64,000 nucleotides of DNA, from positions 248,001-312,000 of the forward strand of contig SRSI01000012.1 of the NCBI GenBank assembly GCA_005656395.1, given 5' to 3'. Origin of the DNA: Strongyloides papillosus. Taxonomy: Eukaryota; Nematoda; Chromadorea; Rhabditida; Strongyloididae. The position numbers and the translations under genes were made by a program. Below the pieces are notes generated by a model. That model had not been told where the DNA came from, did not search any database, and saw only the letters and a list, made by a program, of their open reading frames with translations. How positions within the stretch are numbered: the stretch's first letter is position 1; every line of letters begins with the position of its first letter. Positions 48,750-59,621 of this stretch are shown here, one piece after another.

Positions 48750-49456
48750 TTTGGCGACAACGATTCACCGTCAGTAGTCAGTAACAATATCACTGAAAAT
48801 AAAAATTTTTTTATCTAGATGTCTAAGTGTTTTGATGATTTGCTTGATCATCATTTAAGTCTGCGGAAATTGTCATACATCTGACAACCCTATATTTTTT
48901 TTCCACGCGAGATTGCGATATTAGATACTGTAGAAATTAATCTCTTCACATATTTTAATATAATTTTGTTATGATTTATTTTCCATGAAACAATGAAAGG
49001 TATTCAAATATTGTCGAAGAAGTAAACGAATTAAAAATGAGTAAATAACGTGATCTTAAGCTTTATTTCCCACAATGAGTATGAAATAAATTGATAAGAT
49101 TATTGTTAACAATTAAAGAGCGAGAGTAAATTATATTTTATCCACATTATAAGAAAAAAGAAAGGAAAATACACTCATGGGATAAGGATAGAAGCATTAT
49201 TTGAAGACTATCTCCTATAACGAAGATAGTTTATAAAAGGCGCGATTATTTACATTGTTCAAAGTATCGCGACATGCTTCCATTGTTGTTTCGTATGTGT
49301 CATTATTTTAAATGCACATTTCTTTTTTACCATCATAGATCAATCTTTAGCATTTATTTCACCTAGAAATAAGTTTCTACTTCGGGGTCGTATTTATCTT
49401 TTTATAATTTATTTTTTACTTTTCAGTCTTGTTATATTAACTAATAATTGTGAGAA
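48750..49456. promoter_or_regulatory. Bidirectional promoter region with E2F-like site and TATA
   Basis: A 707-bp divergent intergenic region serving the CIP2A-like gene (minus) and MCM4 (plus). GGCGCGA at 49239-49245 matches the core of an E2F/DP site, and TTATAAAAGG lies immediately before it. A TTTTCAG acceptor-like site ends at 49426, 31 bases before the MCM4 ATG, and may be a trans-splice acceptor. GC-richer bits also occur at 48903-48917. No coding sequence seen. Confidence 0.45.
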
Positions 49457-51784
49457 ATGAATGGTCCTAATGGTTTTGGAGATGATCACGAAAGTGAAAG
49501 TAAGTTTGTAGTTTTTCTTTAAATTAGTTAATTTTTGTTAGGCCAATCTTCTATTCGTTCCGAAATGCTTCACACAAATGCTCCTACAACAAGAATGGAT
49601 ACTCAAGAATCTTCGACAAATCAAGATTCTAATGTTTCAACTAGTCGTGCTATGAATAACCCTCGCCGTACGGATATTCCTTCTAATATTTCTCATCAGC
49701 GTTTCCATATTGTCAGGAGAGATGAAGACGGGCAGGAATCATCTCTTAGAAATACCGACATTGTACCAAATATGGAACAAAAATTCATTTGGGGTACTTC
49801 AATTGAAATGAACACTTTTATCACTTTCTTCCGAAATTTCCTTGAAACATTCAAGGCTGAACGTGTCGATGATGACGAGAATATGTTACAATTTAGTTCA
49901 ATGAATATGGAGGAGGTTGATCTTAACGTTCCTTACTATATGTCTAGAATTGATGAAATTAATCATTCGGAAGTGCCTTATTTGAACCTCAATTTGGAAC
50001 ATGTAAAATCAGTATCTGAAAATTTGTATAGAATGATTATTGCCTATCCATCTGAAACTATTCCTTACATGGATGTTGTTGCGAATCAAATTTTTGAGGA
50101 GAAATACGAGAGACGCCTTCATGATCCAATTGAGTTCCGGGTATTTAATGCTGACAAGACAAAAAATATGAGAGATCTGGAACCATCTGATGTTGACCGT
50201 TTGATAACAATTAATGGAATGGTTGTAAGAACATCTCCTTTGATTCCAGAAATGAAATCTGGATACTTTGAATGCAACACATGTCTTCATGGAGTGGAAG
50301 TTGATGTCGATCGTGGCCGTATTGAGGAGCCAAATGTTTGTGCTAATTGTAAGGGTGTTGGAAATCTCCGTCTTATACATAATCGTTCATTCTTTGTGGA
50401 CAAACAAATTATTAAACTTCAAGAGTCACCCAGTGAGATGCCTGCTGGACAAACTCCATATACTGTCACATTATTCGTACATGGTAACCTCGTTGAGAGT
50501 GTTCAACCTGGTGACAGAGTTTCAGTTACCGGAATTTATCGTGTTAATCCAATCAAAGTAAATCCTGTTTTGCGGGCTTTTAAGGCTGTTTTCCGTACAA
50601 ATATTGATGTATTGCACTTTAGAAAGGTTTCTGCTGGTAGACTTCACCAGGAGGACGACGGTTGTCATTTGACTGAACAAAGAATCAATGAAATTAAAGA
50701 ATTATCACAAAAACCTGATATTGAGGATATACTTATTAGGTCAATTGCTCCATCGATATTTGGCCATGAAGAAGTTAAAAGGGGAGTTTTGTGCTTACTT
50801 TTTGGTGGTACAAAGAAAACAAGAGATTATGGGGAGAAGACAAAATACCGTTCTGAAATAAACATGCTTTTATGTGGTGATCCAGGTGTTGCTAAATCTC
50901 AAATGCTCCAATATGTTTTCAATTTAATGCCAAGATCTCAATACACATCAGGAAAGGGTTCCTCTGCTGTTGGTTTAACAGCTAGTGTAACTCATGATCC
51001 TGATACAAAATCTGTTGTTCTCCAAACAGGAGCACTTGTCTTGGCTGATAATGGTGTTTGTTGTATCGATGAATTCGATAAAATGTCCGATGCTACAAGA
51101 TCAATTCTTCATGAAGTAATGGAACAACAAACTCTTTCTATTGCTAAAGCTGGAATTATTTGTCAACTCAACGCTCGTACCTCAATATTAGCAGCAGCAA
51201 ATCCTATTGATTCTAAATGGAATCTAGGAAAAACGATTGTTGAAAACATTAAACTCCCAGCAACTTTATTATCCAGATTTGATCTCATCTTTTTGATGGT
51301 TGATCCACAAAGTGAAGAGTTTGACAGAAAACTTGCTCAACATTTAGTTAATCTTTATGGAGGAACCAGTGAAGAAGTTACTGAACATATTGAAGAACAA
51401 GAATTGGTATCTACAAGTCTTCTTCGTGACTACATAAGTTACGCTAAAGAGAATGTTTTCCCAAGATTGACTGACGAAGCATGTGAAGCTTTAACTGACA
51501 AATACATAGCTATGCGTCAAGTAGGAAGTTCTGTTGGACAGATAACCGCATATCCACGTCAATTGGAATCACTTATCCGCCTCTCTGAGGCTCATGCTAA
51601 AATGCGTCTTTCTCCTACTATTACTGTCAATGATGTACAATCAGCATACACTTTGTATAGAGAAGCTTTGAAACAATCCGCTGTAGATCCAGCAACAGGA
51701 AAGATTGATGTTGCTATTTTGACAACTGGAAAGTCTACACATCAAATTGAGGAGGAACAACAACAAGAAGGAGTTGTTAATTAA
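49457..51784 (+). CDS. mcm-4: DNA replication licensing factor MCM4
   Basis: Subunit of the MCM2-7 replicative helicase loaded at origins and active at forks. Exons 49457-49499 and 49542-51784 give 761 residues. The N-terminal tail is serine/threonine-rich, as expected for kinase control. The zinc finger [10 protein letters not shown]...CANC lies at about 259-285. The AAA+ core has Walker [11 protein letters not shown] (about 459-468), Walker B CIDEFDKM (about 521-528) and the arginine finger in SRFDLIF (about 592). The order of blocks, the FIWGTSI block and the [14 protein letters not shown] region identify MCM4 rather than other paralogues. An overlapping ATG at 49461 is out of frame, so the start at 49457 is chosen because it reads through the splice. 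Confidence 0.95.
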
Positions 51785-52208
51785 ATGGCAATTAATTTTG
51801 TAAATTTTGTATTTATCTTTTTTTATATTTAAAATTTTCCTTGTGGACTAATTTTTCTTCAAAAAAGTTTTTTTTTTAAAAGTATAAACTTTACCTTTAA
51901 TGTTCTGTTAACTTTATCATCTATGTAACATAATGAATATATACTTTTGTTAGATAATTAGCTTTTTTTAAGGTTAATTTACTCTTGGAAAAATTTTTGC
52001 ACTTATTTTTAAAAAGGTTATTTAAATTAGTATTTAACGACAATGTCTGGCATTAATTCCCATTATGAGAATGAAATCATAACTCTATATGAAATGTCGG
52101 TACTGAAAAAGTTTTTTTTCCAAAACTCCACCTTGATATAGAAAATTTTGCAAAATCTTATACTTTAAAATAAAGTATCTTCAAGAAATCTTCATAAAAT
52201 TCTACGCT
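51785..52208. other. Intergenic region between MCM4 and the TGF-beta ligand
   Basis: 424 bp, T-rich at first, with the MCM4 3' UTR and the promoter of the ligand gene. No clear TATA box and no other feature seen. Confidence 0.5.
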
Positions 52209-53267
52209 ATGAGGAAGTCATTTTTCTCTAGATTAGTTATTGCTTTTCTTATTATCCACAATGACCTTGTAGTAAGTTTCTTGTTTTTAAATAGTAATAA
52301 ATATTCATTATCCTTTTTAAAGTGCGTGCCGGCAACTAGTGAACGTGATAAAGAAATGTTCGAAGATGAATTTTTAAAAAGACTACTTCATGAATTAGAT
52401 TTGACAACTCCACCAAATATAAATAGAAATGATTTTCCAATATTGGATGATTATTTAGATATCGAGGAAGAAAGTTCAACATTGGAGAAGAAAATTTTAG
52501 AAGGAACAAGCTTAACAATTGGTAAACCTTTTGAAGGAAGAATTCATTTCAGAATGCCATCAACAATATACAATAAAATTATAGAAAACGGAAAACTAGT
52601 TATCCCTTCATCGATTATAAACTTTGATTACGATGTCATAGATCTAAAAGTTTTCCACATTTTAGAAAATGGAACTTACAGAAAGATTATTGGAGATAGA
52701 AAATATACATTTGAAGAAATGAGTAAAGCAAATGAAATTGAAATATCAATATATAATGATGAACTGAGTAGATTAACATCTACTTTCATAGAGTTTGATT
52801 TAGAAATATCTGGTACACCATACAAATACAACAACGATAATTACTTGTTACCATCTGAAGAGATACTGTTTAAGATAATTAATGGAAACCCATACATAAC
52901 TTACTCATTTTTTACAAAATATAATAAAAGAAAAGTTAGATCAGAGCACAATACATGCGATAAGACTGTAAATGATGGATCATGTTGTTTACAAAGTTTT
53001 AAATTTGATGTTTCTAAACCTCCATGGAATTTTATAATTTCTCCAAGTGTTTTAGAAATCAAAAGTTGTGTTGGAAGTTGTATTAAAAATGATCGTGCCA
53101 CTGTTAATTCAAATTTTATAAGATATTCAGAGGAAACTCAACACAAAACTTGTTGTTATGCTTCAGAATATGAAACAATCAAGGTTTTGTACGCTACGGA
53201 TAATCTTGGAACATTACAATTTAAAAATGTAACAAACTTAATTGCTAAAACTTGTAGTTGTTATTAA
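52209..53267 (+). CDS. TGF-beta family ligand precursor (DAF-7/tgh-like)
   Basis: Secreted growth factor. The frame is continuous for 352 codons, but a 51-nt intron with no stop (52272-52322, donor GTAAGT, acceptor TTTAAAG) is probably removed, giving exons 52209-52271 and 52323-53267 and 335 residues. A signal peptide opens the protein, followed by a propeptide of about 200 residues. A furin-type site RKVR (about 224-227) precedes a mature domain of about 108 residues with nine cysteines. It begins with one Cys, then SCC, CVGSC and TCC, and ends CSCY. Nine cysteines, including the extra N-terminal pair, are typical of the TGF-beta/activin group, which includes nematode DAF-7, rather than BMP types with seven. 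The second conserved Trp is replaced (PWNFI). I cannot say which nematode ligand it is. Confidence 0.88.
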   Translation: MRKSFFSRLVIAFLIIHNDLVVSFLFLNSNKYSLSFLKCVPATSERDKEMFEDEFLKRLLHELDLTTPPNINRNDFPILDDYLDIEEESSTLEKKILEGTSLTIGKPFEGRIHFRMPSTIYNKIIENGKLVIPSSIINFDYDVIDLKVFHILENGTYRKIIGDRKYTFEEMSKANEIEISIYNDELSRLTSTFIEFDLEISGTPYKYNNDNYLLPSEEILFKIINGNPYITYSFFTKYNKRKVRSEHNTCDKTVNDGSCCLQSFKFDVSKPPWNFIISPSVLEIKSCVGSCIKNDRATVNSNFIRYSEETQHKTCCYASEYETIKVLYATDNLGTLQFKNVTNLIAKTCSCY

Positions 53268-53351
53268 ACTAACTTTTTTTGTAGAAATTATTTGCTGGAA
53301 TTTTAAATATGTTTAAACGTGTCGGATTAATTATTTTTAAGACATCAAGAA

Positions 53352-53357
53352 AATAAA
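53352..53357 (+). terminator. Polyadenylation signal of the TGF-beta ligand gene
   Basis: AATAAA 85 nt after the stop codon. Confidence 0.45.
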
Positions 53358-53538
53358 ATGACAAACCATCACAACTTCTTATAAACTAAAAGTATTATTA
53401 TTTTATTAGAGAAATGTTAACGTAATACAATAAAAAGTGAAAAAAGACTGATATCAATAACTATTATTAAAGCATTATATGATTTATATTACAAAAATAA
53501 ATATTAAAAACCAAAAAAATAAATCACAAGTATGAAAT

Positions 53539-56257
53539 TCAATCTATTTGAGTATCTTTTTCAACTTTAACTATTAGTTTTGGCTCCATTAATTTCTGCC
53601 TTTCATGTCTCCTTTGAACTAATTTTTGAATGGCTCCCTCGGCTAATCTAAAAAAAATGATAAAAATTAGTTAAATATTATAATTAACCAAGTTTTTTTA
53701 CAGCAATATTAATGCCCTTGACAATACTTGTATGATAGATAAAGTTAACTTACATCAAGAAGAATATTGCAGGTATACAAATAATTGCCATTATAATAAA
53801 TGATAATTCAGGCATGAAACTAATTGTATAATTATATAAAGAATGAAACAGAATGACAGAAAAAAGATTGCCAACTGCTTCAACAACACTTATTAAAGAA
53901 AAAACGCGTCCTAATTCTGTTGTGTAGACTGTTTGAGCCATCATTGCCCTCATACCGGAGGGTCCAAATTTATTGAAAGCTTCCAGTAAAACAACTGAAA
54001 AAACAAAGTTACTAAAATATAATATAAAACATACGGAAATAAATAACAGTGTCATCCCAAGCAACGGCTATTAATAACCTCCCAAATCCTCTAGCAATAA
54101 GTCCAATTAAAGCCAAAGTAGAATCCTTAACATCAGTTCTCTTGAGTAAAGGATATATAAAAATCGCCTAAAACCATATCAAAATACAATACATTACACC
54201 TTTAGAGTAAATTTAAACAATTTAATCATCACAAAATACATCATTATCTAAATTGTAATAAATTAATCACCTAACAAACGTCTCTTCTATTTCATGTTTA
54301 AAAACTAATGACAATAGATAACCAGTAAAAATATATTAAGAAATAAATAATCAAACATTAATCAAATACCTATATCCCTTCTATGTACAATATTATTAAA
54401 TATTTCAAAAAAGAAAAATTTACTTGTAAAAAATTTGTAAAAATAAAGTTGCAAACCATAAATATTATAATTTACCTAATCTGGTTTAAAAACTATTTCA
54501 AAATAATTAATAAAGGTAAAATTCTCTGTAATATAGTAAATCATATTTCATTCTTCTTTATCTTTTTATGTCACATAACTTTTTCTAAATACATAATCAC
54601 ATTCCACTATTAAAGTTACAAAAAATTATTAAACAATTATTCCTAGTTTAATATCAAATGTTATTGAAAGTAATCATTTCAATGAATAAAATTTTATTAC
54701 CTTTATATTTTAATTATCAATTATATCTAAAAAAAGACACTTATATTGATGTCTAAATAAATAGCGAAACTATTGAACTCAGAACATATTTTTGACTAAT
54801 AATATTCGAGAACTTTTTATATCTCAGAAAACTTACAAAAAATGTAGCCACAGATTGCATTGGCATCTTAAATTTACTGAATTCTTTAGCATCCCAATAG
54901 AACTTATTTTTCAGGAAAAAAAATAGAATTCTATTGGATCCCATTAAAGCAAGAAATGATAAGAAAAAGGCTAACGTTGTGTAGAAAAGAGAAAAATTGT
55001 ATTTACCATCCTCATTCCAAAATATACCTTTCCATCCCTATAAAAAAAGTGAAAATATAAAGAATTTAGAAATTTCAATTTGGTGAAGATTAAATTAGTG
55101 TATAAAAAACCCGTTTTTTTTATATTACGTGCAATATTAACTGTCGAAAATAACAACTTTTAAAATATATTACTTACAGTAAATCTGTCCTGAATTCTCT
55201 CGACAAGTGTTTCATTTAAAACCGACGTTTTATTGAAGTCATCAGGCTCTGGCGTCATATCTTTAGCAAGAATAAGTAACACCATACACAAAAAATGCAT
55301 TAATAAAATAACCAAATATGCATCAGAATACTCGTATGCACCAAAAAACGAACCAACAAAGTAACCGAATGTTGATCCAAGACCAATAGCCCCCTCAAGA
55401 TATGAAATAAATTGAGACCTTCTTTTTAAATTATGACATGTTGCTTGTGAGATATATGAGAAAGCTGCAGCAAAAATAGTCATGTATCCACCGAATAGTG
55501 AAAAAATTATCTCAGATACTGCAAATAAATGTTGATTTCTTTCCTCCATTTTATTAGCCATGGATATAAGTATGAGATCAGAAAAGATTAATCCAACGAA
55601 CGGAACCATCAAAGCATACTTCCTCGAGACATCATCACTTAATTTCCCAATACAAATGCTACTAAATATCGCAATTACCGAAAATACCATACCAACAACC
55701 ATGAAGATATTATTTGTCTCAGTTTGAATAACATAATTTGATGAAAGATCCTTTTTGTCTCGACATTCCAGCTCCGTATATCCTTGTTGTATACATACCT
55801 TAAATGAAGATAAATGAATTTTTGTTTATCTTTATACTTCAAAATTTATCGATATTCTTGAATTGTTTTATGATTTAATCAAAGAAGTAAAGTAATTAAA
55901 TTTTTTTACTACATATTTCTTATCATGTTTCAAAATTAGGACATTACTAAGATGAAATATACTCGCATAACATAATTTATGATGCAATATAAAATATCTT
56001 TATGTTATATTTTATATGTGTTAAAAAACTACCTTTTGGTATATTAAAGATTTTGTAATTGGAAAAAACATTGATGACGATAATGAATATATACAAACAA
56101 CCAGCATTACCATCCAACAACTTATGTGGTATTTTCCATTATCTTTACGGTACTTTTGATTGTCATTACTTTCAATTATAATTTTGTTACTAAAAATCGT
56201 ATTATCTTGAAAGTTTGATATCTCCGAAATGTTACTTGAAGATCCACTTCCCGACAT
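53539..56257 (-). CDS. Major facilitator transporter, SLC46-like
   Basis: Predicted multi-pass membrane transporter of the proton-coupled folate transporter family. Six exons on the minus strand: 56033-56257, 55178-55798, 54837-55037, 54035-54167, 53754-53994 and 53539-53647, giving 509 residues. The cytosolic N-terminus of about 45 residues is followed by helix 1 (CWMVMLVVCIYSLSSSMFFP). A loop with two Cys follows, then the MFS signature-like GKLSDDVSRKYALMVP between helices 2 and 3. The stretch FSLFGGYMTIFAAAFSYISQ resembles the SLC46 helix 4 region. Further helices follow to a basic C-terminal tail. The intron 54168-54836 is 669 bp; the others are short. The substrate is unknown; SLC46 members carry folates or other small organic anions in other animals. 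Confidence 0.78.
54168..54836 (-). other. Third intron of the SLC46-like gene
   Basis: 669-bp AT-rich intron. The plus-strand frame at 54383-54613 is K/I/F-rich and looks like chance. No embedded gene or RNA seen. Confidence 0.55.
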
Positions 56258-57172
56258 CCTCCAAGCTTTAGAATATTTCTTTTTTCAACATAGATATCCT
56301 TCTCTCCTACCTACTATCTAATGATTGATGTTAAATTTTATTCAAATAGACTTCTTGTCTTTCTTGTATATCAAACAATTAACAACTTTAGAAATCTTTT
56401 TTCAAAAATAACATACAATTAATTTGGATTTCTTTTTACTAATTACTTGTTACCTAAAATTAAAAATCAGATATGTTAAAAAGATACAATACATGTAAAA
56501 ATGGTATAAATGAAAGAGATACACGAAGAAGTAGAGAGATAATGAAATCTAGCAATGTATTTTATTTTAAAATAGATTTTATCCTTTCTCGTTATACTAC
56601 ATTGTTTTTAATATAGATATATCTTTAATATAACATTATGTTTATACTTTATCCATTAATATACGCTAAAAAAATATAAACATAACAAAAAATCATTAAA
56701 TAGTGATGTATTATTTAATATGTGACTTTATATTTTCACGCATTTAAAATCGTAAGTAGTATCCTACTATTCTTACGCACACTAATAGATTTAAAAATAA
56801 AAAGTAAAAACATAAAAACTATTAAATAATATTAGGCACATTTAATGCATTGTTCAATTTTATGGTAGAATTATACAATAAATTACAAAAAAGAAATATT
56901 TTTAATTTTCATTGTTACATTTGATGTTCTAAACCCTTCTTCCTTAATATCTTTTCAAAATGAATGCTTTTAAATCAAAGTTTGATTGTAAACATGACAA
57001 TCAACAAAACTACTACTTTTCTTATCTCTCTTAAAATTGAACATATTTTGATAGAATTGTTAGCACCAAAATGTTATAAAATGGCGCGGTCAATTTTTAG
57101 AGTACACGTGAAAAGTAAAGTAAGTCGCGGTCTCCAGATAAGAGTTTATTTTATTTATAAGTGGTTTTTAAA
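56258..57172. other. Divergent intergenic region between SLC46-like and mL51 genes
   Basis: About 0.9 kb of AT-rich DNA. Close to mL51 it becomes GC-richer, with GGCGCG at 57083-57088. The overlapping frame 56964-57224 runs into the mL51 start in another frame and is not called. Confidence 0.5.
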
Positions 57173-57790
57173 ATGCTTCGACTGTCCACAAAAAATAATA
57201 TTACTCTACTGTCTAAATGTATAATACCGGCCCAACAGCAAAAGACGTCATTTCATGATCGAAGCCAGGTACCAAGGATAGTTGACGATAGGAATAAAAG
57301 AACTCATAAAGTTACTGATACTGGTTATGTATTCCGTTACCATCGTAAAGGAATTGATCCACTACCAAGAATAAAAGACAACAAAGATCCAGTCTATAAA
57401 CCACCATACAAAGTTCGTGAAGCATGGAGTGAGGAACAAGCACGATTTGGAGAGAATGATTATATAGATCTCCTTGGAGATGGTTCCCTTCACCCTGCAC
57501 AACTTCAATACCATACACCAACTTGGCTCCGTGGATTCCCTGGACAACACCGAGCAAATGAACTAATTAAATTAATTCATTATCGTAATATACATAAAGA
57601 AAAAATGCAGCAAAATTCACCCAGAAGATGGCATGAACTGTGTAAAAGAATTAATTATCTACTCAAGTATCATAATTACGTTAAGCAGGATGAATTACGT
57701 GCTGGAGAAAGAGATCTTGGTTTATGGGATGATAAACCTGATTACACATTCAAAGATAAAAGCAGAAGGTCCTATAAGGATGTTGTTTGA
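57173..57790 (+). CDS. mrpl-51: Mitochondrial large ribosomal subunit protein mL51
   Basis: Component of the mitochondrial 39S ribosomal subunit. Single exon, 205 residues from the ATG at 57173; the frame extends slightly upstream but without an ATG. The N-terminus (MLRLSTKNNITLLSKC) fits a mitochondrial targeting sequence. The conserved domain runs from VREAWSEEQARFGENDYIDL through TPTWLRGFPGQHRANELIKL to the helix ending RINYLLKYHN, which matches the mL51 core (IWLRGW and KRIRYLYKHFN blocks in human). There is a C-terminal extension of about 40 residues compared with human, common in invertebrate members. Confidence 0.88.
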   Translation: MLRLSTKNNITLLSKCIIPAQQQKTSFHDRSQVPRIVDDRNKRTHKVTDTGYVFRYHRKGIDPLPRIKDNKDPVYKPPYKVREAWSEEQARFGENDYIDLLGDGSLHPAQLQYHTPTWLRGFPGQHRANELIKLIHYRNIHKEKMQQNSPRRWHELCKRINYLLKYHNYVKQDELRAGERDLGLWDDKPDYTFKDKSRRSYKDVV

Positions 57791-57855
57791 TAAATTTTTT
57801 TACCTTAAAAAATTATTGTTTTTAGATTTAGTGAAATGAGTTAATTTGTTGTTAA

Positions 57856-57861
57856 AATAAA
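57856..57861 (+). terminator. Polyadenylation signal of mL51
   Basis: AATAAA 66 nt after the stop codon. Confidence 0.5.
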
Positions 57862-58603
57862 TCATAAAATTAAAATTTATTATCATTTTTAGTAGCTTGT
57901 TTACGTTAACTCTTTGGTTTTATTAATATACTTTCTCAAGACCTGTTATTTTACTGTATTATCAAATTGTTTATTATAATTTAAACATATCCTATTAACT
58001 AGATAAAAATTTTTTGGACATGTTTATGTGTTATTTTAAAGCTCGGTATTTGTAATCATATTAAGATGATCTCTGTTTCGAAAAATAAAGGATATCTTCT
58101 TTTAAAAAAAGATATTTAGTAAATGTGTATGGACGTTAGAATACAAAAAGTTGAACCGTGTTGTTACAAGTAGATATCTCTTATTTATCCATATACGTAC
58201 AAATTAATTAATATTAACAAATATTGAAAGGTGAACAAAAGAAGACAGAGATATGTAGAAAGAAGAGAGAGATAACATTTAATATTTGTAGCTTGAAAAG
58301 AAAGATAACAAAATTAAATATAAATAATACAAAAACGGCCTCCGCGATAGCTCGATGATATGTTACTTTTTTATGCTCATATAAATATAATTACCATATA
58401 AAACTATATACAAAGAAATATACAATATCTTCTCTTACTATCTATGGAAGAAGATAGACGGATATAGAATTTGCGCTCACTTGCTCCAGATAGGATGTAC
58501 AGAGTTAGAAAAAGTGAATGACACTCCTTTAGAAGAACAGCTGTCTTAATGAAAACCTGTTTACCTATGCCAACCTTTATTGTAACCTATCCTCCTTAAC
58601 TAC

Positions 58604-58611
58604 TATATAAA
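58604..58611 (+). promoter_or_regulatory. TATA box of the collagen gene
   Basis: TATATAAA 56-63 bp upstream of the collagen ATG. It is followed about 28 bp later by CACACACTCAC, a plausible transcription start region. This is the clearest core promoter in the window and fits a highly expressed, pulse-regulated cuticle gene. Confidence 0.65.
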
Positions 58612-58666
58612 CTTTCCAATCAACCGAAAAGGCACACACTCACTTTCCATTCTTATTTCTCAAATC

Positions 58667-59621
58667 ATGGAAGGAGACAGCAAAATTCGTGCATACAGAT
58701 TCGTTGCCTATTCAGCAGTTACATTCTCTGTTGTCGCAGTCCTTTCGGTAGCTCTTTCATTACCAATGGTATATAACTATGTTAATGCCGTCAAACACCA
58801 AATGAAACATGAAATTGGATTCTGCCAAGTATGCCTATACCTTCTAATTATATTTTCTAATCATTTCTACATTTCAGGGTACCGCTAAAGACATGTACAA
58901 TGAAGTCAGTTACTTGAAAACTATCAATTTCGCCGCCAGAAACAGAACTGCTCGTCAAGCTGCTGGATATGATGCTCCAGTTGAAAACCCAACAGCCGCT
59001 GGATCTTGCGAGGGATGCTGTCTTCCAGGACAACCAGGACCACAAGGACCACCAGGAAGAGCCGGAAAACCAGGTAAACCAGGAGCTCCAGGATCACCAG
59101 GTGCCCCAGGAAAACCACCAGTTGCTCCATGTGAACCAACAACACCACCACCATGCAAACCATGCCCAACTGGACCACCCGGACCACCAGGACCAATCGG
59201 AGCTCCAGGAGATGTTGGTGCCCCAGGTACTCCAGGAAGACCAGGAAATGATGCTCCAAATGGCGAACCAGGCCCAAGAGGACCACCAGGACCTCCAGGC
59301 CCACCAGGACCACAAGGACCAAAAGGAGATGCCGGAGTTCCAGCCGTTTCTGAGCCAGCAGTACCAGGAGAGCCAGGTGAACAAGGAGAACCAGGACCAC
59401 AAGGACCACCAGGACCTCCAGGACCACCAGGTGCCGATGGAGCTCCAGGAGCCCCAGGACCAAAGGGAGAAACAGGAGAACCAGGAGATGCCGGTCCAGA
59501 AGGAAACCCAGGACCACAAGGACCACCAGGACCAGCTGGAGAACCAGGTGAGAAAGGAATCTGTCCAAAATACTGCGCTCTCGACGGAGGAATCTTCTTT
59601 GAAGACGGAACAAGACGTTAA
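58667..59621 (+). CDS. Nematode cuticle collagen
   Basis: Structural protein secreted by the hypodermis into the cuticle. Exons 58667-58828 and 58878-59621 (49-nt intron) give 301 residues. The N-terminal cuticle-collagen domain carries a hydrophobic signal-anchor ([20 protein letters not shown]). A basic box around RNRTAR follows, a likely subtilisin/furin processing site. Then come cysteine clusters [17 protein letters not shown] and CPKYC flanking several Gly-X-Y blocks rich in [12 protein letters not shown] and GAPG. The ending [11 protein letters not shown] is typical. Codons are strongly biased (CCA for Pro, GGA for Gly), so the coding part is far GC-richer than any neighbour, indicating strong expression. 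Confidence 0.97.

Larger units (their letters stand above)
57791..58666. other. Intergenic region between mL51 and collagen
   Basis: Contains the mL51 polyadenylation signal AATAAA at 57856-57861. A short GC-rich stretch at 58335-58358 (GGCCTCCGCGATAGCTCGAT) looks like the 5' end of a tRNA, but no matching 3' half follows. The collagen TATA box is at 58604-58611. No gene seen. Confidence 0.5.

Noticed and set aside
54383..54613. 76-codon frame in an SLC46-like intron
   Set aside because: K/I/F-rich, antisense to a gene, no motif.
56964..57224. 86-codon frame overlapping the mL51 start
   Set aside because: Overlaps a clear conserved gene in another frame; peptide shows no family features.
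58924..59613. 229-codon minus-strand and 272-codon plus-strand alternative frames over the collagen
   Set aside because: Shadows of the Gly-X-Y codon repeat; leucine/valine or glutamine-rich periodic peptides with no independent evidence.
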